DNA from: Rossellomorea sp. BNER
GTDB taxonomy: Bacteria > Bacillota > Bacilli > Bacillales > Bacillaceae_B
DNA: 64,000 bases
Assembly (NCBI GenBank): GCA_024213275.1
Contig: JANAVG010000014.1
Span: 79,166 to 143,165 of the forward strand
Reading direction: 5' to 3'
Part shown: positions 17,572 through 28,639 of the stretch, in pieces
Layout: each line of letters begins with the position of its first letter
How positions within the stretch are numbered: the first letter of the stretch is position 1
Translations under genes and position numbers: made by a program
Notes under the pieces: generated by a model
What the model was told of the DNA's origin: nothing
What the model saw: the letters and a program-made list of their open reading frames with translations, nothing else
Databases searched by the model: none

Positions 17572-18107
17572 TGAGAAGAACCACTCGGTACCCAGTCAGT
17601 GGTGGGAATTCGTTGTGGCATGTTTATAAAACGGTCCCTTTTGTAAAGGTCGTGAAAAATTTCGTTGTGATCCAAATCGCCAGATATACACCTTTTCTTG
17701 GATTGAAGAACTGGTTGTATCGGAGTTTATTAAAAATGAAGGTAGGCGAACAGACCTCATTTGCTCTTATGGTTATGCTGGATGTCATGTTCCCTGAAAA
17801 AATTTCAGTCGGCCGAAATACGGTGATTGGATACAACACGACGATCTTGGCTCATGAATATTTAATAAAAGAGTATCGATTGGGAGAAGTCATAATTGGT
17901 AGTGAAGTGATGATTGGTGCAAACACAACCATTCTTCCAGGTGTAAAAATCGGTGATGGGGCCATAGTTTCCGCTGGGACTCTCGTACATAAAGATGTCC
18001 CTTCAGGCTCTTTTGTTGGAGGGAATCCGATGAAAGTGATTTATACACGTGATGAGCTTTCGGCTAGATGGAAAGATGATCCTATTTATGGTAATGAAAA
18101 GGGATAG
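17571..18107 (+). CDS. yvoF: Hexapeptide-repeat acyltransferase YvoF
   Basis: A 178-residue left-handed beta-helix (LbH) acyltransferase of the maltose/galactoside O-acetyltransferase type. Hexapeptide repeats run from about residue 75 to 160 (ISVGRNTVIGYNTTILAHEYL, VIIGSEVMIGANTTILPGV, IGDGAIVSAGTLVHKDVPSG). The acceptor is unknown. The start ATG overlaps the last base of the ppaX stop. A strong terminator follows, ending the hprK operon. Confidence 0.88.
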   Translation: MRRTTRYPVSGGNSLWHVYKTVPFVKVVKNFVVIQIARYTPFLGLKNWLYRSLLKMKVGEQTSFALMVMLDVMFPEKISVGRNTVIGYNTTILAHEYLIKEYRLGEVIIGSEVMIGANTTILPGVKIGDGAIVSAGTLVHKDVPSGSFVGGNPMKVIYTRDELSARWKDDPIYGNEKG

Positions 18108-18150
18108 AAAACCGTCCTCTGTGCATAATGCATGGAAGGACGGTTTTTTG
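18107..18150 (+). terminator. Terminator of the hprK-yvoF operon
   Basis: AAAACCGTCCT pairs with AGGACGGTTTT around a loop that itself contains GCAT/ATGC, followed by TTTTTTGTTGTTTTTT. Confidence 0.9.
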
Positions 18151-18213
18151 TTGTTTTTTAAAGAAAAATGAAGTTAAAAAATTTTGAAGTGATTCAAAGA
18201 AAAAAGGTTTATC

Positions 18214-18330
18214 AGTGTCCAGCTCCAGCGCCTAGCCCTTCGAGTCATAAGCCAAATCACATAGAAAGGGAAAAATCACCCTTTCTATGTGATTCGTCTT
18301 ATGCTTAAACAAGGCGCTTCCGCTTTTTTG
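18214..18330. repeat. Dispersed Bacillaceae repeat containing CCAGCTCCAGCGCCTAGC
   Basis: The block starts GTGTCCAGCTCCAGCGCC and ends GGCGCTTCCGCTTTT. Its centre is a perfect 16-bp hairpin (AATCACATAGAAAGGG with its complement, loop AAAAAT). I recognise the outer words as a repeat seen many times in Bacillaceae intergenic regions. It sits between the yvoF terminator and the his operon. I could not place a clear promoter in 18331-18480. Confidence 0.75.
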
Positions 18331-18493
18331 ATTTCCGACAAATTCCGGGTGGTACCAGGCACTGTTATATGATAAACTACTAAATAACTTCAGTTCATTA
18401 GCGAAGTAAAGGATTTTGAATATTGGGATATACAAATCTTTAAGTAGGATAAAATGATAACTGAGAGCGATTCTTTAGAGTTAGGTGGTCATT

Positions 18494-19687
18494 ATGTCGA
18501 AGCTATTCATGTTTGAGAAGCCATTAGGAATGAGAGATACATTTCCTAATTTATACGAAGCAAAGCATACATTGAAAAAAATTATGGAACAAACCGTTAA
18601 TGGCTGGGGATATCGTTTTATTGAAACCCCAACATTAGAATATTATGAAACGGTTGGCGAAGCGTCTGCCATTCTTGATCAGCAGCTTTTTAAATTGTTG
18701 GATCAACAGGGACATACGCTTGTACTAAGACCAGATATGACCGCACCCATTGCAAGGGTAGCGGCTTCAAAATTATTAAAAGATGAACGACCTCTCAGGT
18801 TAGCCTATACAGCAAATGTTTTTCGAGCACAACAACGGGAAGGTGGTCGGCCTGCTGAGTTTGAACAAGTAGGAATTGAGTGTATTGGAGATGCATCCGT
18901 TAGTGCAGACGGAGAGGTCATTGCATTAATGGTTTCTGTACTGAGGGAAACGGGGTTAAACAATTTCAAAATTTCCATTGGACATATTGGATTTGTACAA
19001 GCTCTGTTTAAGCAAATTTTAGGGACAGAAGATCGAGCAAATGTTCTTCGCAGATTTCTATATGAAAAAAATTATGTCGGATACAGACGACATATAGAAA
19101 ATCTATCGCTTTCATCGATAGATAAGAAGCGCCTATTATCCTTCTTAACCTTGAGAGGAGAAGAGGCATCATTAGAAGAGGCTTTTCCCCTATTAGAAGG
19201 GAATGAAGACGGAAGAAAAGCTCTAGCACAGCTCCAAGAACTTTGGGCGATATTATGTGATTATGGCATTGAAGACTTCGTAAAATTTGATTTAAGCCTC
19301 GTCAGTCATATGAACTATTATTCTGGCATTCTTTTTGAGGTGTATGCAGATAATGTTGGATATGCGATTGGGAATGGAGGACGTTATAACAAGCTTCTTG
19401 AGAAGTTTGGCAAAGAGGCAGGTGCAACAGGATTTGCACTAAGATTGGATTATATGTTAGAGGCTTTAGGAACGTTATCTTCAGAATCCGATTTAGAGTG
19501 TGTTCTTTTTAGCGCTGAACGGAGAAAAGAAGCGATTGATATGGCTAGCTCATTACGTGAAAAAGGGAAGAAGGTTGTCCTTCAAGATTGGAAAGGAATT
19601 GACGATGTCGATGACTTTTCAAAACGATTTAACGATGTGCACTACTTTATCGGAAGAAGTCAAAGGCAGGTGGATGAGGATGCGTGA
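18494..19687 (+). CDS. hisZ: ATP phosphoribosyltransferase regulatory subunit HisZ
   Basis: A 397-residue paralogue of histidyl-tRNA synthetase that lacks tRNA charging and complexes with short-form HisG to allow histidine feedback control. Class II synthetase core pieces are present ([56 protein letters not shown]). TTAGGTGG sits just before ATG 18494; a GTG at 18485 lies within that site, so 18494 is preferred. It is the first gene of the his operon and its end overlaps hisG. Confidence 0.94.
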   Translation: MSKLFMFEKPLGMRDTFPNLYEAKHTLKKIMEQTVNGWGYRFIETPTLEYYETVGEASAILDQQLFKLLDQQGHTLVLRPDMTAPIARVAASKLLKDERPLRLAYTANVFRAQQREGGRPAEFEQVGIECIGDASVSADGEVIALMVSVLRETGLNNFKISIGHIGFVQALFKQILGTEDRANVLRRFLYEKNYVGYRRHIENLSLSSIDKKRLLSFLTLRGEEASLEEAFPLLEGNEDGRKALAQLQELWAILCDYGIEDFVKFDLSLVSHMNYYSGILFEVYADNVGYAIGNGGRYNKLLEKFGKEAGATGFALRLDYMLEALGTLSSESDLECVLFSAERRKEAIDMASSLREKGKKVVLQDWKGIDDVDDFSKRFNDVHYFIGRSQRQVDEDA

Positions 19688-20312
19688 TTTAACGATTGCG
19701 ATGCCAAAAGGAAGGATTTTTGAGGAAGCAGTTGAATTATTACGTAAATCAGGATATCAATTGCCACCTGAATTTGAAGCTTCTCGAAAGCTCATTATCG
19801 AAGTGCCGGAAGAAAATTTACGATTTATTTTGGCGAAACCGATGGATGTTCCTACCTATGTTGAGCATGGTGTAGCGGATCTTGGAATAGCTGGTAAAGA
19901 TGTGATGCTTGAAGAGGAACGGGATGTTTATGAACTGTTAGATTTGAAAATCAGTGCCTGTTATTTAGCAGTGGCGGGATTGCCAGGGGCAAGATTAAAT
20001 GAAGTAGCCCCCAAGATAGCCACTAAATATCCGAATGTAGCTTCGACTTATTTTCGCGAACAAGGGGAGCAAGTAGAAATCATCAAACTGAACGGATCGA
20101 TTGAATTAGCCCCATTAATTGGCTTGGCTGATCGAATTGTTGATATTGTCTCGACAGGCAGAACCTTAAAAGAAAATGGGCTGGTAGAAACGGAGCGAAT
20201 TGTTGAAATTACTTCAAGGTTAATCGTTAATCCTGTTAGCTACCGCATGAAGGACGAAAGAATTGAAGAAATGGTGAATCGGTTAACAGATGTGATTGAG
20301 CAAAAAGGCTAA
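19680..20312 (+). CDS. hisG: ATP phosphoribosyltransferase HisG (short form)
   Basis: The catalytic subunit of the first step of histidine synthesis, joining ATP and PRPP. The protein has about 210 residues, the short form that needs HisZ. It has the N-terminal [14 protein letters not shown] and the PRPP-binding region [15 protein letters not shown]. The frame extends far upstream into hisZ, but that part is hisZ antiphase sequence; ATG 19680 or ATG 19674 are the real candidates behind AGGTGG. It overlaps the hisZ stop by 8 nt, implying coupling of the two subunits. Confidence 0.94.
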   Translation: MRDLTIAMPKGRIFEEAVELLRKSGYQLPPEFEASRKLIIEVPEENLRFILAKPMDVPTYVEHGVADLGIAGKDVMLEEERDVYELLDLKISACYLAVAGLPGARLNEVAPKIATKYPNVASTYFREQGEQVEIIKLNGSIELAPLIGLADRIVDIVSTGRTLKENGLVETERIVEITSRLIVNPVSYRMKDERIEEMVNRLTDVIEQKG

Positions 20313-20330
20313 GGAAAAGGAGGGGGACCA

Positions 20331-21602
20331 ATGAAAATCCTTCAAGTGGACGATACTATGTCGATGAAGAGATCTGTTGACAATGGCACAGGTGAACAGC
20401 GTAATAGTGTCATAGATATTTTACAAAAAGTGAAAGATTCAGGTGATCAGGCATTACATCATTTCACTTTGCGATTTGATGGAGTAAGGTTAGAGAATCT
20501 AAGGGTAACAGAAGCTGAAATAGAAGAAGCATTCACTAAGATTGATTCGGAAATGATCGAAATTATTGAAGAGGCAGCCAATCATATCGATGATTTTCAT
20601 CGAATGCAAAAACGAGAATCGTGGTTTAAAACATTAGATAATGGAACATTGTTAGGGCAAAAAATGACGCCACTTGATTCCGTTGGCGTGTATGTTCCAG
20701 GTGGCACAGCAGCCTACCCATCCTCTGTGTTAATGAATGTCCTTCCAGCTAAGGTCGCTGGTGTGAAAAGGATTGTCATGGTTTCGCCTCCTAATAAAGA
20801 AGGAAAAATACCTGCCGGTGTGTTAGTGGCAGCAAAGGTTGCTGGTGTAGAAGAAATCTTCAAAGTCGGTGGTGCTCAAGCGATTGCGGCAATGGCATAT
20901 GGAACAGAGTCCATTAAAGCAGTTGATAAAATTGTTGGTCCAGGAAATATTTATGTCGCGCTTGCTAAAAGAGAGGTATTCGGTGATGTAGATATTGATA
21001 TGATTGCTGGCCCGAGTGAAATTGTGGTGTTGGCGGATGAATCGGCCTCTCCTGTTGAGGTGGCGGCTGATTTACTGTCACAAGCAGAACATGATGAAAA
21101 TGCTTCTGCTGTGGTGGTGACGACTTCAGAAGGATTAGCTGGAGAAATTTCATCTGAAGTGGACCGTCAACTAGCCGATCTTCCAAGACGGGATATTGCC
21201 CAAAAATCAATTGAACAATTTGGAGCCATTTATGTTGTTAAGGAGCTAGTGGATGCAATAGAGGTTGTGAATCAGTTAGCGCCTGAACATCTTGAAGTTT
21301 TGACAGCAGACCCGATGGTTGTAATGGCAAAAATTCGTCACGCAGGGGCAATTTTCCTAGGCCGTTATAGCTCCGAGCCTGTTGGAGACTATTTTGCTGG
21401 GCCTAACCATGTATTGCCGACAAACGGAACTGCCCGTTTTTCAAGTCCGTTGAATGTTGATGATTTTATGAAAAAATCAAGCATCATATCCTATAGTGAA
21501 GAGGCATTGGAACAAAATTATAAAAAAATTGCCGCACTGGCAAGACTCGAGGGCCTCGAAGCTCATGCGAGAGCTGTGGAAGTTAGATTTAAAAAAGACT
21601 AA
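20331..21602 (+). CDS. hisD: Histidinol dehydrogenase HisD
   Basis: A 423-residue NAD- and zinc-dependent enzyme that oxidises L-histidinol to L-histidine in the last two steps of the pathway. Visible are [14 protein letters not shown] (near 119-132), the signature around [16 protein letters not shown] (near 222-237) and the late [14 protein letters not shown] segment (near 354-367). AAAAGGAGGGGG precedes the ATG. A 112-nt gap follows that holds an inverted repeat, the only sizeable interruption in this operon. Confidence 0.96.
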   Translation: MKILQVDDTMSMKRSVDNGTGEQRNSVIDILQKVKDSGDQALHHFTLRFDGVRLENLRVTEAEIEEAFTKIDSEMIEIIEEAANHIDDFHRMQKRESWFKTLDNGTLLGQKMTPLDSVGVYVPGGTAAYPSSVLMNVLPAKVAGVKRIVMVSPPNKEGKIPAGVLVAAKVAGVEEIFKVGGAQAIAAMAYGTESIKAVDKIVGPGNIYVALAKREVFGDVDIDMIAGPSEIVVLADESASPVEVAADLLSQAEHDENASAVVVTTSEGLAGEISSEVDRQLADLPRRDIAQKSIEQFGAIYVVKELVDAIEVVNQLAPEHLEVLTADPMVVMAKIRHAGAIFLGRYSSEPVGDYFAGPNHVLPTNGTARFSSPLNVDDFMKKSSIISYSEEALEQNYKKIAALARLEGLEAHARAVEVRFKKD

Positions 21603-21645
21603 ACAAGGGTCCGTCCCTGGTTATAGTAACGCGTTAAAGTGGTTG

Positions 21646-21687
21646 GGGACGGTTCTCGATTGCTTTAAAGCAATCGAGAACCGTCCC
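21646..21687. repeat. Perfect 21-bp inverted repeat of the GGGACGGTTCTCG family, between hisD and hisB
   Basis: GGGACGGTTCTCG followed by ATTGCTTT meets its exact reverse complement with no spacer, giving a 42-bp perfect palindrome. An additional GGGTCCGTCCC lies at 21607-21617. There is no T-run after it, so it is not an ordinary terminator, but it would form a strong hairpin in the his mRNA. Confidence 0.85.
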
Positions 21688-21714
21688 GCAGTACGTTAAA
21701 GGAGTGAAGTGGTA

Positions 21715-22311
21715 ATGGAGTTTGTGGATCGGAAGTTTGAGTTGTCGAGGAAGACGAATGAGACGGATATTAATTTGGCTTTTTCCGTTGATGGGGAAGG
21801 GTTTTCAGATATTGAGACGGGTGTTCCGTTTATGAATCATATGCTGGACCTGTTCACGAAGCATGGTCATTTTGATTTAGCGATTGATGCTAAAGGAGAT
21901 ATTGAAATTGATGATCATCATACTACAGAGGACATTGGCATTGTTCTTGGACAGGCTCTCATTCAGTCATTAGGCGATAAACGTGGAATTAAACGTTATG
22001 GAAACGCATTTGTCCCAATGGATGAAGCCCTTGCACAAGTGGTTGTGGATTTGAGTAATCGTCCTCATTTAGAAATGAGGGCAGAATTTCCAAGCCAGAA
22101 AGTGGGCACTTTTGATACGGAGTTAGTTCATGAATTTTTATGGAAGCTAGCACTTGAAACAAGAATGAATCTCCATGTCATCGTTCACTATGGACACAAC
22201 ACACATCATATGATTGAAGCGATTTTTAAGGCACTTGGCCGCGCGTTGGATGAAGCAACGACGATCGATCCTCGAATAAAAGGAGTACCTTCCACGAAAG
22301 GGATGTTATAG
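21715..22311 (+). CDS. hisB: Imidazoleglycerol-phosphate dehydratase HisB
   Basis: A 198-residue monofunctional dehydratase that converts imidazole glycerol phosphate to imidazole acetol phosphate. The two metal-binding motifs DDHHTTEDIG (near residues 66-75) and NTHHMIEAIFKA (near 162-173) are intact. AAAGGAG lies upstream. ATG 21715 is preferred; an in-frame GTG at 21709 would add two residues. hisH follows after 2 nt. Confidence 0.95.
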   Translation: MEFVDRKFELSRKTNETDINLAFSVDGEGFSDIETGVPFMNHMLDLFTKHGHFDLAIDAKGDIEIDDHHTTEDIGIVLGQALIQSLGDKRGIKRYGNAFVPMDEALAQVVVDLSNRPHLEMRAEFPSQKVGTFDTELVHEFLWKLALETRMNLHVIVHYGHNTHHMIEAIFKALGRALDEATTIDPRIKGVPSTKGML

Positions 22312-22313
22312 AT

Positions 22314-22943
22314 ATGATAGGCATCATAGATTACGGCATGGGGAATTTGTTTAGTGTCAGTAAAGCCCTTGAAAGGCTCGATATACCCTACTTCTTAAGC
22401 GATTGCCCAGAAGAATTAGGAAAAGCGGATGGCTTGATTTTGCCGGGTGTCGGCGCATTTCGGGATGCCATGAAGCTTTTAAAAGAAAAGAAGCTCGATC
22501 AGTTTCTCCAGAATTTTACTGACGAAGGTAAGCCATTGCTTGGTATTTGCTTAGGTATGCAGCTTCTTTTTGAAAAAAGTGAAGAAAACGGAGTGTGGCA
22601 AGGACTTAGTCTACTTAAGGGGAGGATTACAAAAATTCCCAGAAAAGAAGAACAGCTAAAAATCCCTCATATGGGGTGGAATGAACTTACTTTTTCCCAC
22701 GATTCTGCTCTTTTAGACGACTTAAAAGAAGGCTATGTCTATTTTGTTCACTCATACTATGCCTCTGAAATGAATCAAGAGGATCGAATTGCGGTGACTT
22801 TCTATGGGGAAGAAATCCCTGCTGTCGTAGGAAGAGGAAATATATTTGGTATGCAATTTCATCCGGAAAAAAGTAGTGAACTTGGAATAGGGCTCCTCCA
22901 AAACTTCACGAACATTGTTAAAGGATTGGAGACGATAAAATGA
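22314..22943 (+). CDS. hisH: Imidazole glycerol phosphate synthase subunit HisH
   Basis: A 209-residue class I glutamine amidotransferase that supplies ammonia to HisF. The triad is visible: Cys in GICLGMQ (near 80), His and Glu in QFHPEKSS (near 184-188). N-terminal [11 protein letters not shown] is typical. The stop overlaps the hisA start (4 nt). Confidence 0.95.
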   Translation: MIGIIDYGMGNLFSVSKALERLDIPYFLSDCPEELGKADGLILPGVGAFRDAMKLLKEKKLDQFLQNFTDEGKPLLGICLGMQLLFEKSEENGVWQGLSLLKGRITKIPRKEEQLKIPHMGWNELTFSHDSALLDDLKEGYVYFVHSYYASEMNQEDRIAVTFYGEEIPAVVGRGNIFGMQFHPEKSSELGIGLLQNFTNIVKGLETIK

Positions 22944-23677
22944 GTTTTACGATTTATCCTGCGATAGATATGCGTGGAGGCAAGTGTGTACGGTTAATTC
23001 AAGGTGACTACAATCAAGAAACTGTTTATGGTGATTCTCCCTTTGAAATGGCAGAGCGTTTTGTAAATGAAGGTGCGGAATGGATTCATATGGTAGATCT
23101 TGATGGTGCAAAGGATGGAAAGCGTGTAAATGATTCTTTTGTGATTAAGGTAGCAAAGGAGCTTCCTGCTAGAGTGCAAATTGGAGGCGGGATACGAACG
23201 AAAAAGGATATTGAACATTATTTAAATAATGGGGTAGATCGCGTTATTATAGGAAGTATTGCCGTTTCCCAACCAGATTTGGTGAAAGAGTGGTTAACCA
23301 TTTATGGGGACAAGCTAGCGATTGGACTTGATGCTAAAGATGGTTATGTCGCCACCCATGGCTGGTTAGAAACATCAGAGGTTAAGGCGATTCAGTTAGG
23401 GAAAGAGTTTGCTGACGCTGGGGCTGAGACATTTATTTTTACCGATATTGCAACAGATGGAATGCTGTCAGGACCAAACATTCAAGCGGTAAAAGAACTT
23501 GCACAGCAAACCGGAAAAAAAGTGATTGCTTCAGGAGGGGTTAGTTCCCTTGAAGATTTAACAATGCTAAAAAAGTATGCATCGAGCGGAGTGGGTGGCG
23601 CCATCGTTGGAAAAGCGATTTATACTGGTAAAGTATCCATACAACAAGCGATGGAAGAGGTGAGGTCATCATGCTAA
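22940..23677 (+). CDS. hisA: ProFAR isomerase HisA
   Basis: A 245-residue (beta/alpha)8-barrel that isomerises ProFAR to PRFAR. The catalytic aspartates are seen in [12 protein letters not shown] (Asp8) and [14 protein letters not shown] (about residues 127-130), and phosphate-binding IGGGIR and ASGGVSS segments are present. It overlaps hisH and hisF at its ends, as expected for translational coupling. Confidence 0.95.
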   Translation: MSFTIYPAIDMRGGKCVRLIQGDYNQETVYGDSPFEMAERFVNEGAEWIHMVDLDGAKDGKRVNDSFVIKVAKELPARVQIGGGIRTKKDIEHYLNNGVDRVIIGSIAVSQPDLVKEWLTIYGDKLAIGLDAKDGYVATHGWLETSEVKAIQLGKEFADAGAETFIFTDIATDGMLSGPNIQAVKELAQQTGKKVIASGGVSSLEDLTMLKKYASSGVGGAIVGKAIYTGKVSIQQAMEEVRSSC

Positions 23678-24429
23678 CAAAACGCATCGTTCCTTGTCTT
23701 GATGTCAAAGATGGAAGAGTTGTGAAGGGGATACAATTTGTTGAACTTAGGGATGCTGGTGACCCAGTGGAGTTAGCCAAAATCTATGATCAACAAGGTG
23801 CAGATGAGCTTGTTTTTCTAGATATTTCTGCATCACATGAAGGAAGAAAAACGATGGTAGAAGTCGTTAAAGCTGTAGCTTCTCAACTGGCGATTCCTTT
23901 TACGGTTGGTGGGGGAATAAATTCTGTTGAGGACATGAAAAGAATTTTACGAGCGGGTGCAGACAAAGTATCTTTGAATACAGCCGCTCTTTTAAATCCT
24001 GTTTTAATCAGGGAAGGTGCGGATTATTTTGGTTCCCAATGTATTGTCGTTGCCATTGATGCGAAATACGATGAGGAGTCGAAAACTTGGAACGTTTTTA
24101 CTCATGGAGGTCGAAAAGCAACCGGAAGAAATGCCGTTGAATGGGCAGTTGAAGCAGAGAGGTTAGGAGCAGGAGAGATTTTGTTGACAAGCATGGACAA
24201 TGATGGCGCCAAAAGTGGTTTTAATCTGGCGCTTACAAAAGCGGTAGGAGGCGCGGTGTCAATACCAGTGATTGCTTCTGGCGGGGCCGGAAACGCTGAG
24301 CATTTTGCTGAGATTTTTACAGAAGGAAAAGCAGATGCTGCTCTTGCAGCTTCTATCTTTCATTATCAGGAAACTAGTGTAGAGCAAGTGAAAAATTACC
24401 TAACGGAGAAAGGGGTACATGTTCGATGA
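23671..24429 (+). CDS. hisF: Imidazole glycerol phosphate synthase subunit HisF
   Basis: A 252-residue barrel that cyclises PRFAR with ammonia from HisH to imidazole glycerol phosphate and AICAR. The two catalytic aspartates are present in [15 protein letters not shown] (Asp11) and [13 protein letters not shown] (Asp130). Phosphate sites VGGGI and ASGGAG are intact. The start overlaps the hisA stop by 7 nt and the stop overlaps the hisI start by 4 nt. Confidence 0.96.
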   Translation: MLTKRIVPCLDVKDGRVVKGIQFVELRDAGDPVELAKIYDQQGADELVFLDISASHEGRKTMVEVVKAVASQLAIPFTVGGGINSVEDMKRILRAGADKVSLNTAALLNPVLIREGADYFGSQCIVVAIDAKYDEESKTWNVFTHGGRKATGRNAVEWAVEAERLGAGEILLTSMDNDGAKSGFNLALTKAVGGAVSIPVIASGGAGNAEHFAEIFTEGKADAALAASIFHYQETSVEQVKNYLTEKGVHVR

Positions 24430-25064
24430 AGGAAAATGTACTGACCGAAATTAAATGGGACCAAAACGGACTCGTACCCGCAATTGTTCAGGATATATCG
24501 ACAAAAGAAGTGCTGACCCTCGCTTATATGAATGAATTGTCATTAGGGAAGTCAATTGAAAGCGGGGAAACATGGTTTTATTCTCGTTCCCGTCAGGAGC
24601 TTTGGCATAAGGGGGAGACAAGTGGTAATACTCAAAGAATTGTAGAAATGAAGTATGACTGTGACCAGGATGCATTACTTGTTCTTGTAAATCCTGTTGG
24701 GCCTGCCTGTCATAAAGGAAGTGTTAGCTGTTTTGCAGAGAGTTTTTATCGCGGTAAGGAAGAGGCTTCTGATTTTGAAAGCTCCATGATTTTGCAACAG
24801 CTTGAGAAGCTTATCGCAGATCGTTTCGAAAAGCGGCCAGAAGGAGCTTATACCACCTACTTATTTGAAGAAGGTGTCGATAAAATCTTGAAAAAGGTGG
24901 GAGAAGAATCAGCAGAAGTCATCATAGCGGCGAAAAACCGTGACAAAGAAGAACTCAAATGGGAAGTCGCTGACCTTTTCTACCATACCCTTGTACTCCT
25001 AAGAGAACAAAACCTCCCACTAAAAGAAATCTTAAACGTCCTGCAAGAACGCCACAAAAAATAA
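24426..25064 (+). CDS. hisI: Bifunctional phosphoribosyl-AMP cyclohydrolase/phosphoribosyl-ATP pyrophosphohydrolase HisI(E)
   Basis: A 212-residue fusion for steps 2 and 3 of histidine synthesis. The N-terminal HisI domain (about 1-115) has [24 protein letters not shown] and the zinc-site cysteines in YDCDQDALL and [11 protein letters not shown]. The C-terminal HisE domain (about 120-212) has the NTP pyrophosphohydrolase pattern [15 protein letters not shown] and WEVADLFYH. It is the last gene of the operon. hisC and histidinol phosphatase are absent from the operon, as in B. subtilis. Confidence 0.95.
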   Translation: MKENVLTEIKWDQNGLVPAIVQDISTKEVLTLAYMNELSLGKSIESGETWFYSRSRQELWHKGETSGNTQRIVEMKYDCDQDALLVLVNPVGPACHKGSVSCFAESFYRGKEEASDFESSMILQQLEKLIADRFEKRPEGAYTTYLFEEGVDKILKKVGEESAEVIIAAKNRDKEELKWEVADLFYHTLVLLREQNLPLKEILNVLQERHKK

Positions 25065-25074
25065 CCTGGGGACG

Positions 25075-25159
25075 GTCCTCGACCACTGCACCGCATCAGT
25101 GCATCCGGGGACGGTTCTCGATTGCGGTAATGCTTTACCGCGACCGAGAACCGTCCCCG
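25075..25159. repeat. GGGACGGTTCTCG-family repeat after hisI
   Basis: A partial unit (GGGGACGGTCCTCG, 25075-25088) is followed by a near-perfect hairpin (25107-25159). GGGGACGGTTCTCG and TTGCGGTAA pair with TTTACCGC and CGAGAACCGTCCCC. It lies between the converging his operon and the 25174 lipoprotein gene, where it could block read-through, though it has no T-run. Confidence 0.8.
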
Positions 25160-25173
25160 AGTGCTTTAACGCG

Positions 25174-25485
25174 TTATTGCATTTGTTTGCCTTGTTTGCT
25201 TAATACTTTGTTGTTTCGGAAGGTGATGTGGATGAAGGATTGTCCTCCTTTGTCGCCATCCCATACGTATACAAATTTGTGGTTGTTTGTTCCTTTTCCA
25301 GTTTCAGAAAACCTTTCACCTTCGCTGCCGACAATCTTTTTCACTTCTTCGTAGCTCATTCCTTTTTCGATCGCTGCAAATTCCTTCACAGATGCTGTTG
25401 GTTTATTTTTCTCTTGAGCTGGTGATGTACAAGCTCCCATTATGAAGCAAGCCAACATAATTCCGGTTATCGCCATCTTTTTCAA
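25174..25485 (-). CDS. Small lipoprotein, SmpA/BLIP-like fold (DUF3862-type)
   Basis: A 103-residue predicted lipoprotein. The signal peptide ends in the lipobox MGAC with Cys19. After a short polar linker, residues 35-100 (FAAIEKGMSYEEVKKIVGSE, KFVYVWDGDKGGQSFIHITF, NNKVLSKQG) have the pattern of the SmpA/OmlA-BLIP fold, seen in Gram-positive DUF3862 lipoproteins. The start is TTG behind AAGGGGGAG. It would be anchored outside the membrane after Lgt modification. The function is not known. Confidence 0.8.
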   Translation of the reverse strand: MKKMAITGIMLACFIMGACTSPAQEKNKPTASVKEFAAIEKGMSYEEVKKIVGSEGERFSETGKGTNNHKFVYVWDGDKGGQSFIHITFRNNKVLSKQGKQMQ

Positions 25486-25641
25486 TCCTACTCCCCCTTT
25501 ATAAGATGAAACTCAAGCAAAACAAAATTTGTTTCAATCAGGGAATCAACTTTTCCAAAAATTATCCTTTATAAGTGGTTTAGGAACGTACTTATATGTG
25601 ATATACTTTTGTAGTTAAAATTGTACGTTCGGAGGACTTTC

Positions 25642-27156
25642 ATGAGAAAAGGTTCAAAGGCAAGACAGCAAAAAACGAAGATATTGTCTTTTGTTCCTAC
25701 GGGGGAATATTATTTTCACAAAGGGATGAAGGCATATCAACGAAGAGAATTAATGAAGGCAAAAAAATACCTACACCGGGCTCTTCAATTAGAACCTTTG
25801 GAACCAATGATTGCTTGTCAGTTATCCATTGTCTATACAGAGATCGGAGAATATAAACAATCTAATGAGCTGCTTCATACAATAGTAGATGATTTAGATC
25901 CTCATATGATTGAATGTCACTATTTCCTAGCAAACAACTATGCTCATCTAGGTCTTTTTAAAGAATCATACAAACATGTAAGTACGTACCTGGAAAAAGA
26001 GGAGTTCGGAGAATTTTCAGAGGATGCGGAAGACTTGTTAGAATTACTTGAATTGGATTCGGATGACCCTCTCGAAGCGGTTTATGAACAGGACGAGTTG
26101 ATTGTGAATCAAGAAAAAGCACGTGAATTATTAGAGTCTGGAAACTTCCAAAGAGCGGTGGATCTCCTACAAACCATTATTAAAGAATATCCTGAATTTT
26201 GGTCTGCTTATAATAATTTAGCCCTCGCTTATTTTTACCTTGGGGAAGTTCAAAAAGCGACAGATACCCTTGAAGAGGTCTTGGAAAAAAATCCAGGAAA
26301 TCTTCATGCTCTTTGCAACACAGCCGTATTTTATTTTTACCAAAAAAGATATGACGAGCTAGATGAACTAGTAAATGGGTTAGAAAAAGTACGTCCAATG
26401 CTTCAAGAGCATCGCTATAAGTTAGGCGCGACATTTGCATTAATTGGGAGCTATGAAAAATCATTTACTTGGCTGAAAGCATTGCAAAAGCAAGGTTTTG
26501 AAGGAGACAACAGCTTTAATTATTGGTTATCACATGCTGCCCATCATACAGGTCACACTCAAACAGCACAACAAGCTTGGAAGAGGGTTCTAAATGAAAC
26601 CCCAGAAAAAGAGGGGATGGAGCCATGGAGTACGGAAGACCATCATCCAGATGGATTTGAAAATCATACTCCATCGATTTTGAAGAAGCTGAGAAGCGAA
26701 TATATCGAAGAGAGGCTCTTTGGTTTGTTTTTAATTTCTGTTTCTCAAAACCCAAAGGAAATTCTGACTCATACTGATTTCCGCGACCTAGAGGAGCTCT
26801 CCTTGATGGAAAAGCTCTATTTAGCGGAAATATTAGAAGCAAACGCAAGAAAAGAGTTTAAGGGAAGTAATGAAATCAAGTTGATTCATGAGACAGCGAA
26901 AATCCTTTATCAGCAACATCATCCAATCGGTGCGGTTGATTCTGGTTTATTTTTAACCTGGTTTGCAACAGGGTATCGTGGATTAAAAGAGGGAGAAACT
27001 TTTCAAAATACAAACGCACTTGCAGCAGCAACTGAATTTGTTTGGAGCCGTCTTCGAAGTGCGAAAAAAACGAAAAAAGAAATTTCCGCTCAATATCAGA
27101 TATCAACAAGCACTCTTAATAAATATATTAGTATTATTGAGACCTATTTACCGTGA
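25642..27156 (+). CDS. yvcD: TPR-repeat protein YvcD
   Basis: A 504-residue cytoplasmic protein with tetratricopeptide repeats at the N-terminus (about 20-135) and a second set around 165-290 (WSAYNNLALAYFYLGEVQKA). It ends in a short helix-turn-helix-like segment (KKTKKEISAQYQISTSTLNK). Position between hisI and trxB matches B. subtilis YvcD. ATG 25642 follows CGGAGGA; the upstream in-frame start at 25621 lacks such a site. A TATACT -10-like hexamer lies at 25602, flanked by GAACGTAC (25584) and GTACGTTC (25623). Function unknown; TPRs suggest a scaffold. Confidence 0.85.
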   Translation: MRKGSKARQQKTKILSFVPTGEYYFHKGMKAYQRRELMKAKKYLHRALQLEPLEPMIACQLSIVYTEIGEYKQSNELLHTIVDDLDPHMIECHYFLANNYAHLGLFKESYKHVSTYLEKEEFGEFSEDAEDLLELLELDSDDPLEAVYEQDELIVNQEKARELLESGNFQRAVDLLQTIIKEYPEFWSAYNNLALAYFYLGEVQKATDTLEEVLEKNPGNLHALCNTAVFYFYQKRYDELDELVNGLEKVRPMLQEHRYKLGATFALIGSYEKSFTWLKALQKQGFEGDNSFNYWLSHAAHHTGHTQTAQQAWKRVLNETPEKEGMEPWSTEDHHPDGFENHTPSILKKLRSEYIEERLFGLFLISVSQNPKEILTHTDFRDLEELSLMEKLYLAEILEANARKEFKGSNEIKLIHETAKILYQQHHPIGAVDSGLFLTWFATGYRGLKEGETFQNTNALAAATEFVWSRLRSAKKTKKEISAQYQISTSTLNKYISIIETYLP

Positions 27157-27192
27157 GCATATTTTTGGACGAATGAGCTCATAATTTTATAG

Positions 27193-28281
<1,089 letters not shown>

Positions 28282-28286
28282 TGAAC

Positions 28287-28388
28287 AGGATCTAAGGGTC
28301 TGAAACCACACTTGTTTTCGGGGGTAAATCTTTCATTATTAAGGTTGATCCGAATAATCAAATGGTGGTTTTAGATCCTATTTTTATA
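28287..28388 (+). terminator. Terminator hairpin after trxB
   Basis: AGGATCT and TCTGAAACCAC pair with GTGGTTTTAGA and AGATCCT across a large loop, followed by ATTTTTAT. The 28389-28588 stretch beyond it holds no reading frame I can support. Confidence 0.7.
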
Positions 28389-28588
28389 TGACTTCAACTG
28401 TTGGTACATATCGGATTAGCCTTAGTAAGTTTATTTCGACAATGCTTGTCTAAAATTTAGGAATTGTGGAGATATGATTAACAAAACCGTAACTGCCTTT
28501 TAAACCTCCTGTAACAATAGTGAAACAATTTTCGGGTATTATAGAAAATAAGAAATTGACCCCCTTTTAAGTAATAAATCCCGTTAAC

Positions 28589-28619
28589 GACACAGGAATC
28601 GCCTGTGTCAATTTTTTTG
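28589..28619 (+). terminator. Orphan Rho-independent terminator
   Basis: GACACAGG-AATCG-CCTGTGTC followed by AATTTTTTT is a textbook terminator. No gene lies between it and the trxB terminator, so a short non-coding transcript is possible. Confidence 0.8.
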
Positions 28620-28639
28620 CCCTTAACTTTAATGCGTTA

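Noticed and set aside
18338..18365. GGGTGGTACC upstream of hisZ, similar to the T-box antiterminator sequence
   Set aside because: The T-box needs a long structured leader with a specifier loop and a following terminator. Here the region upstream is a dispersed repeat and no terminator follows, and the words GGTACCAGGCACT look like another common intergenic repeat.
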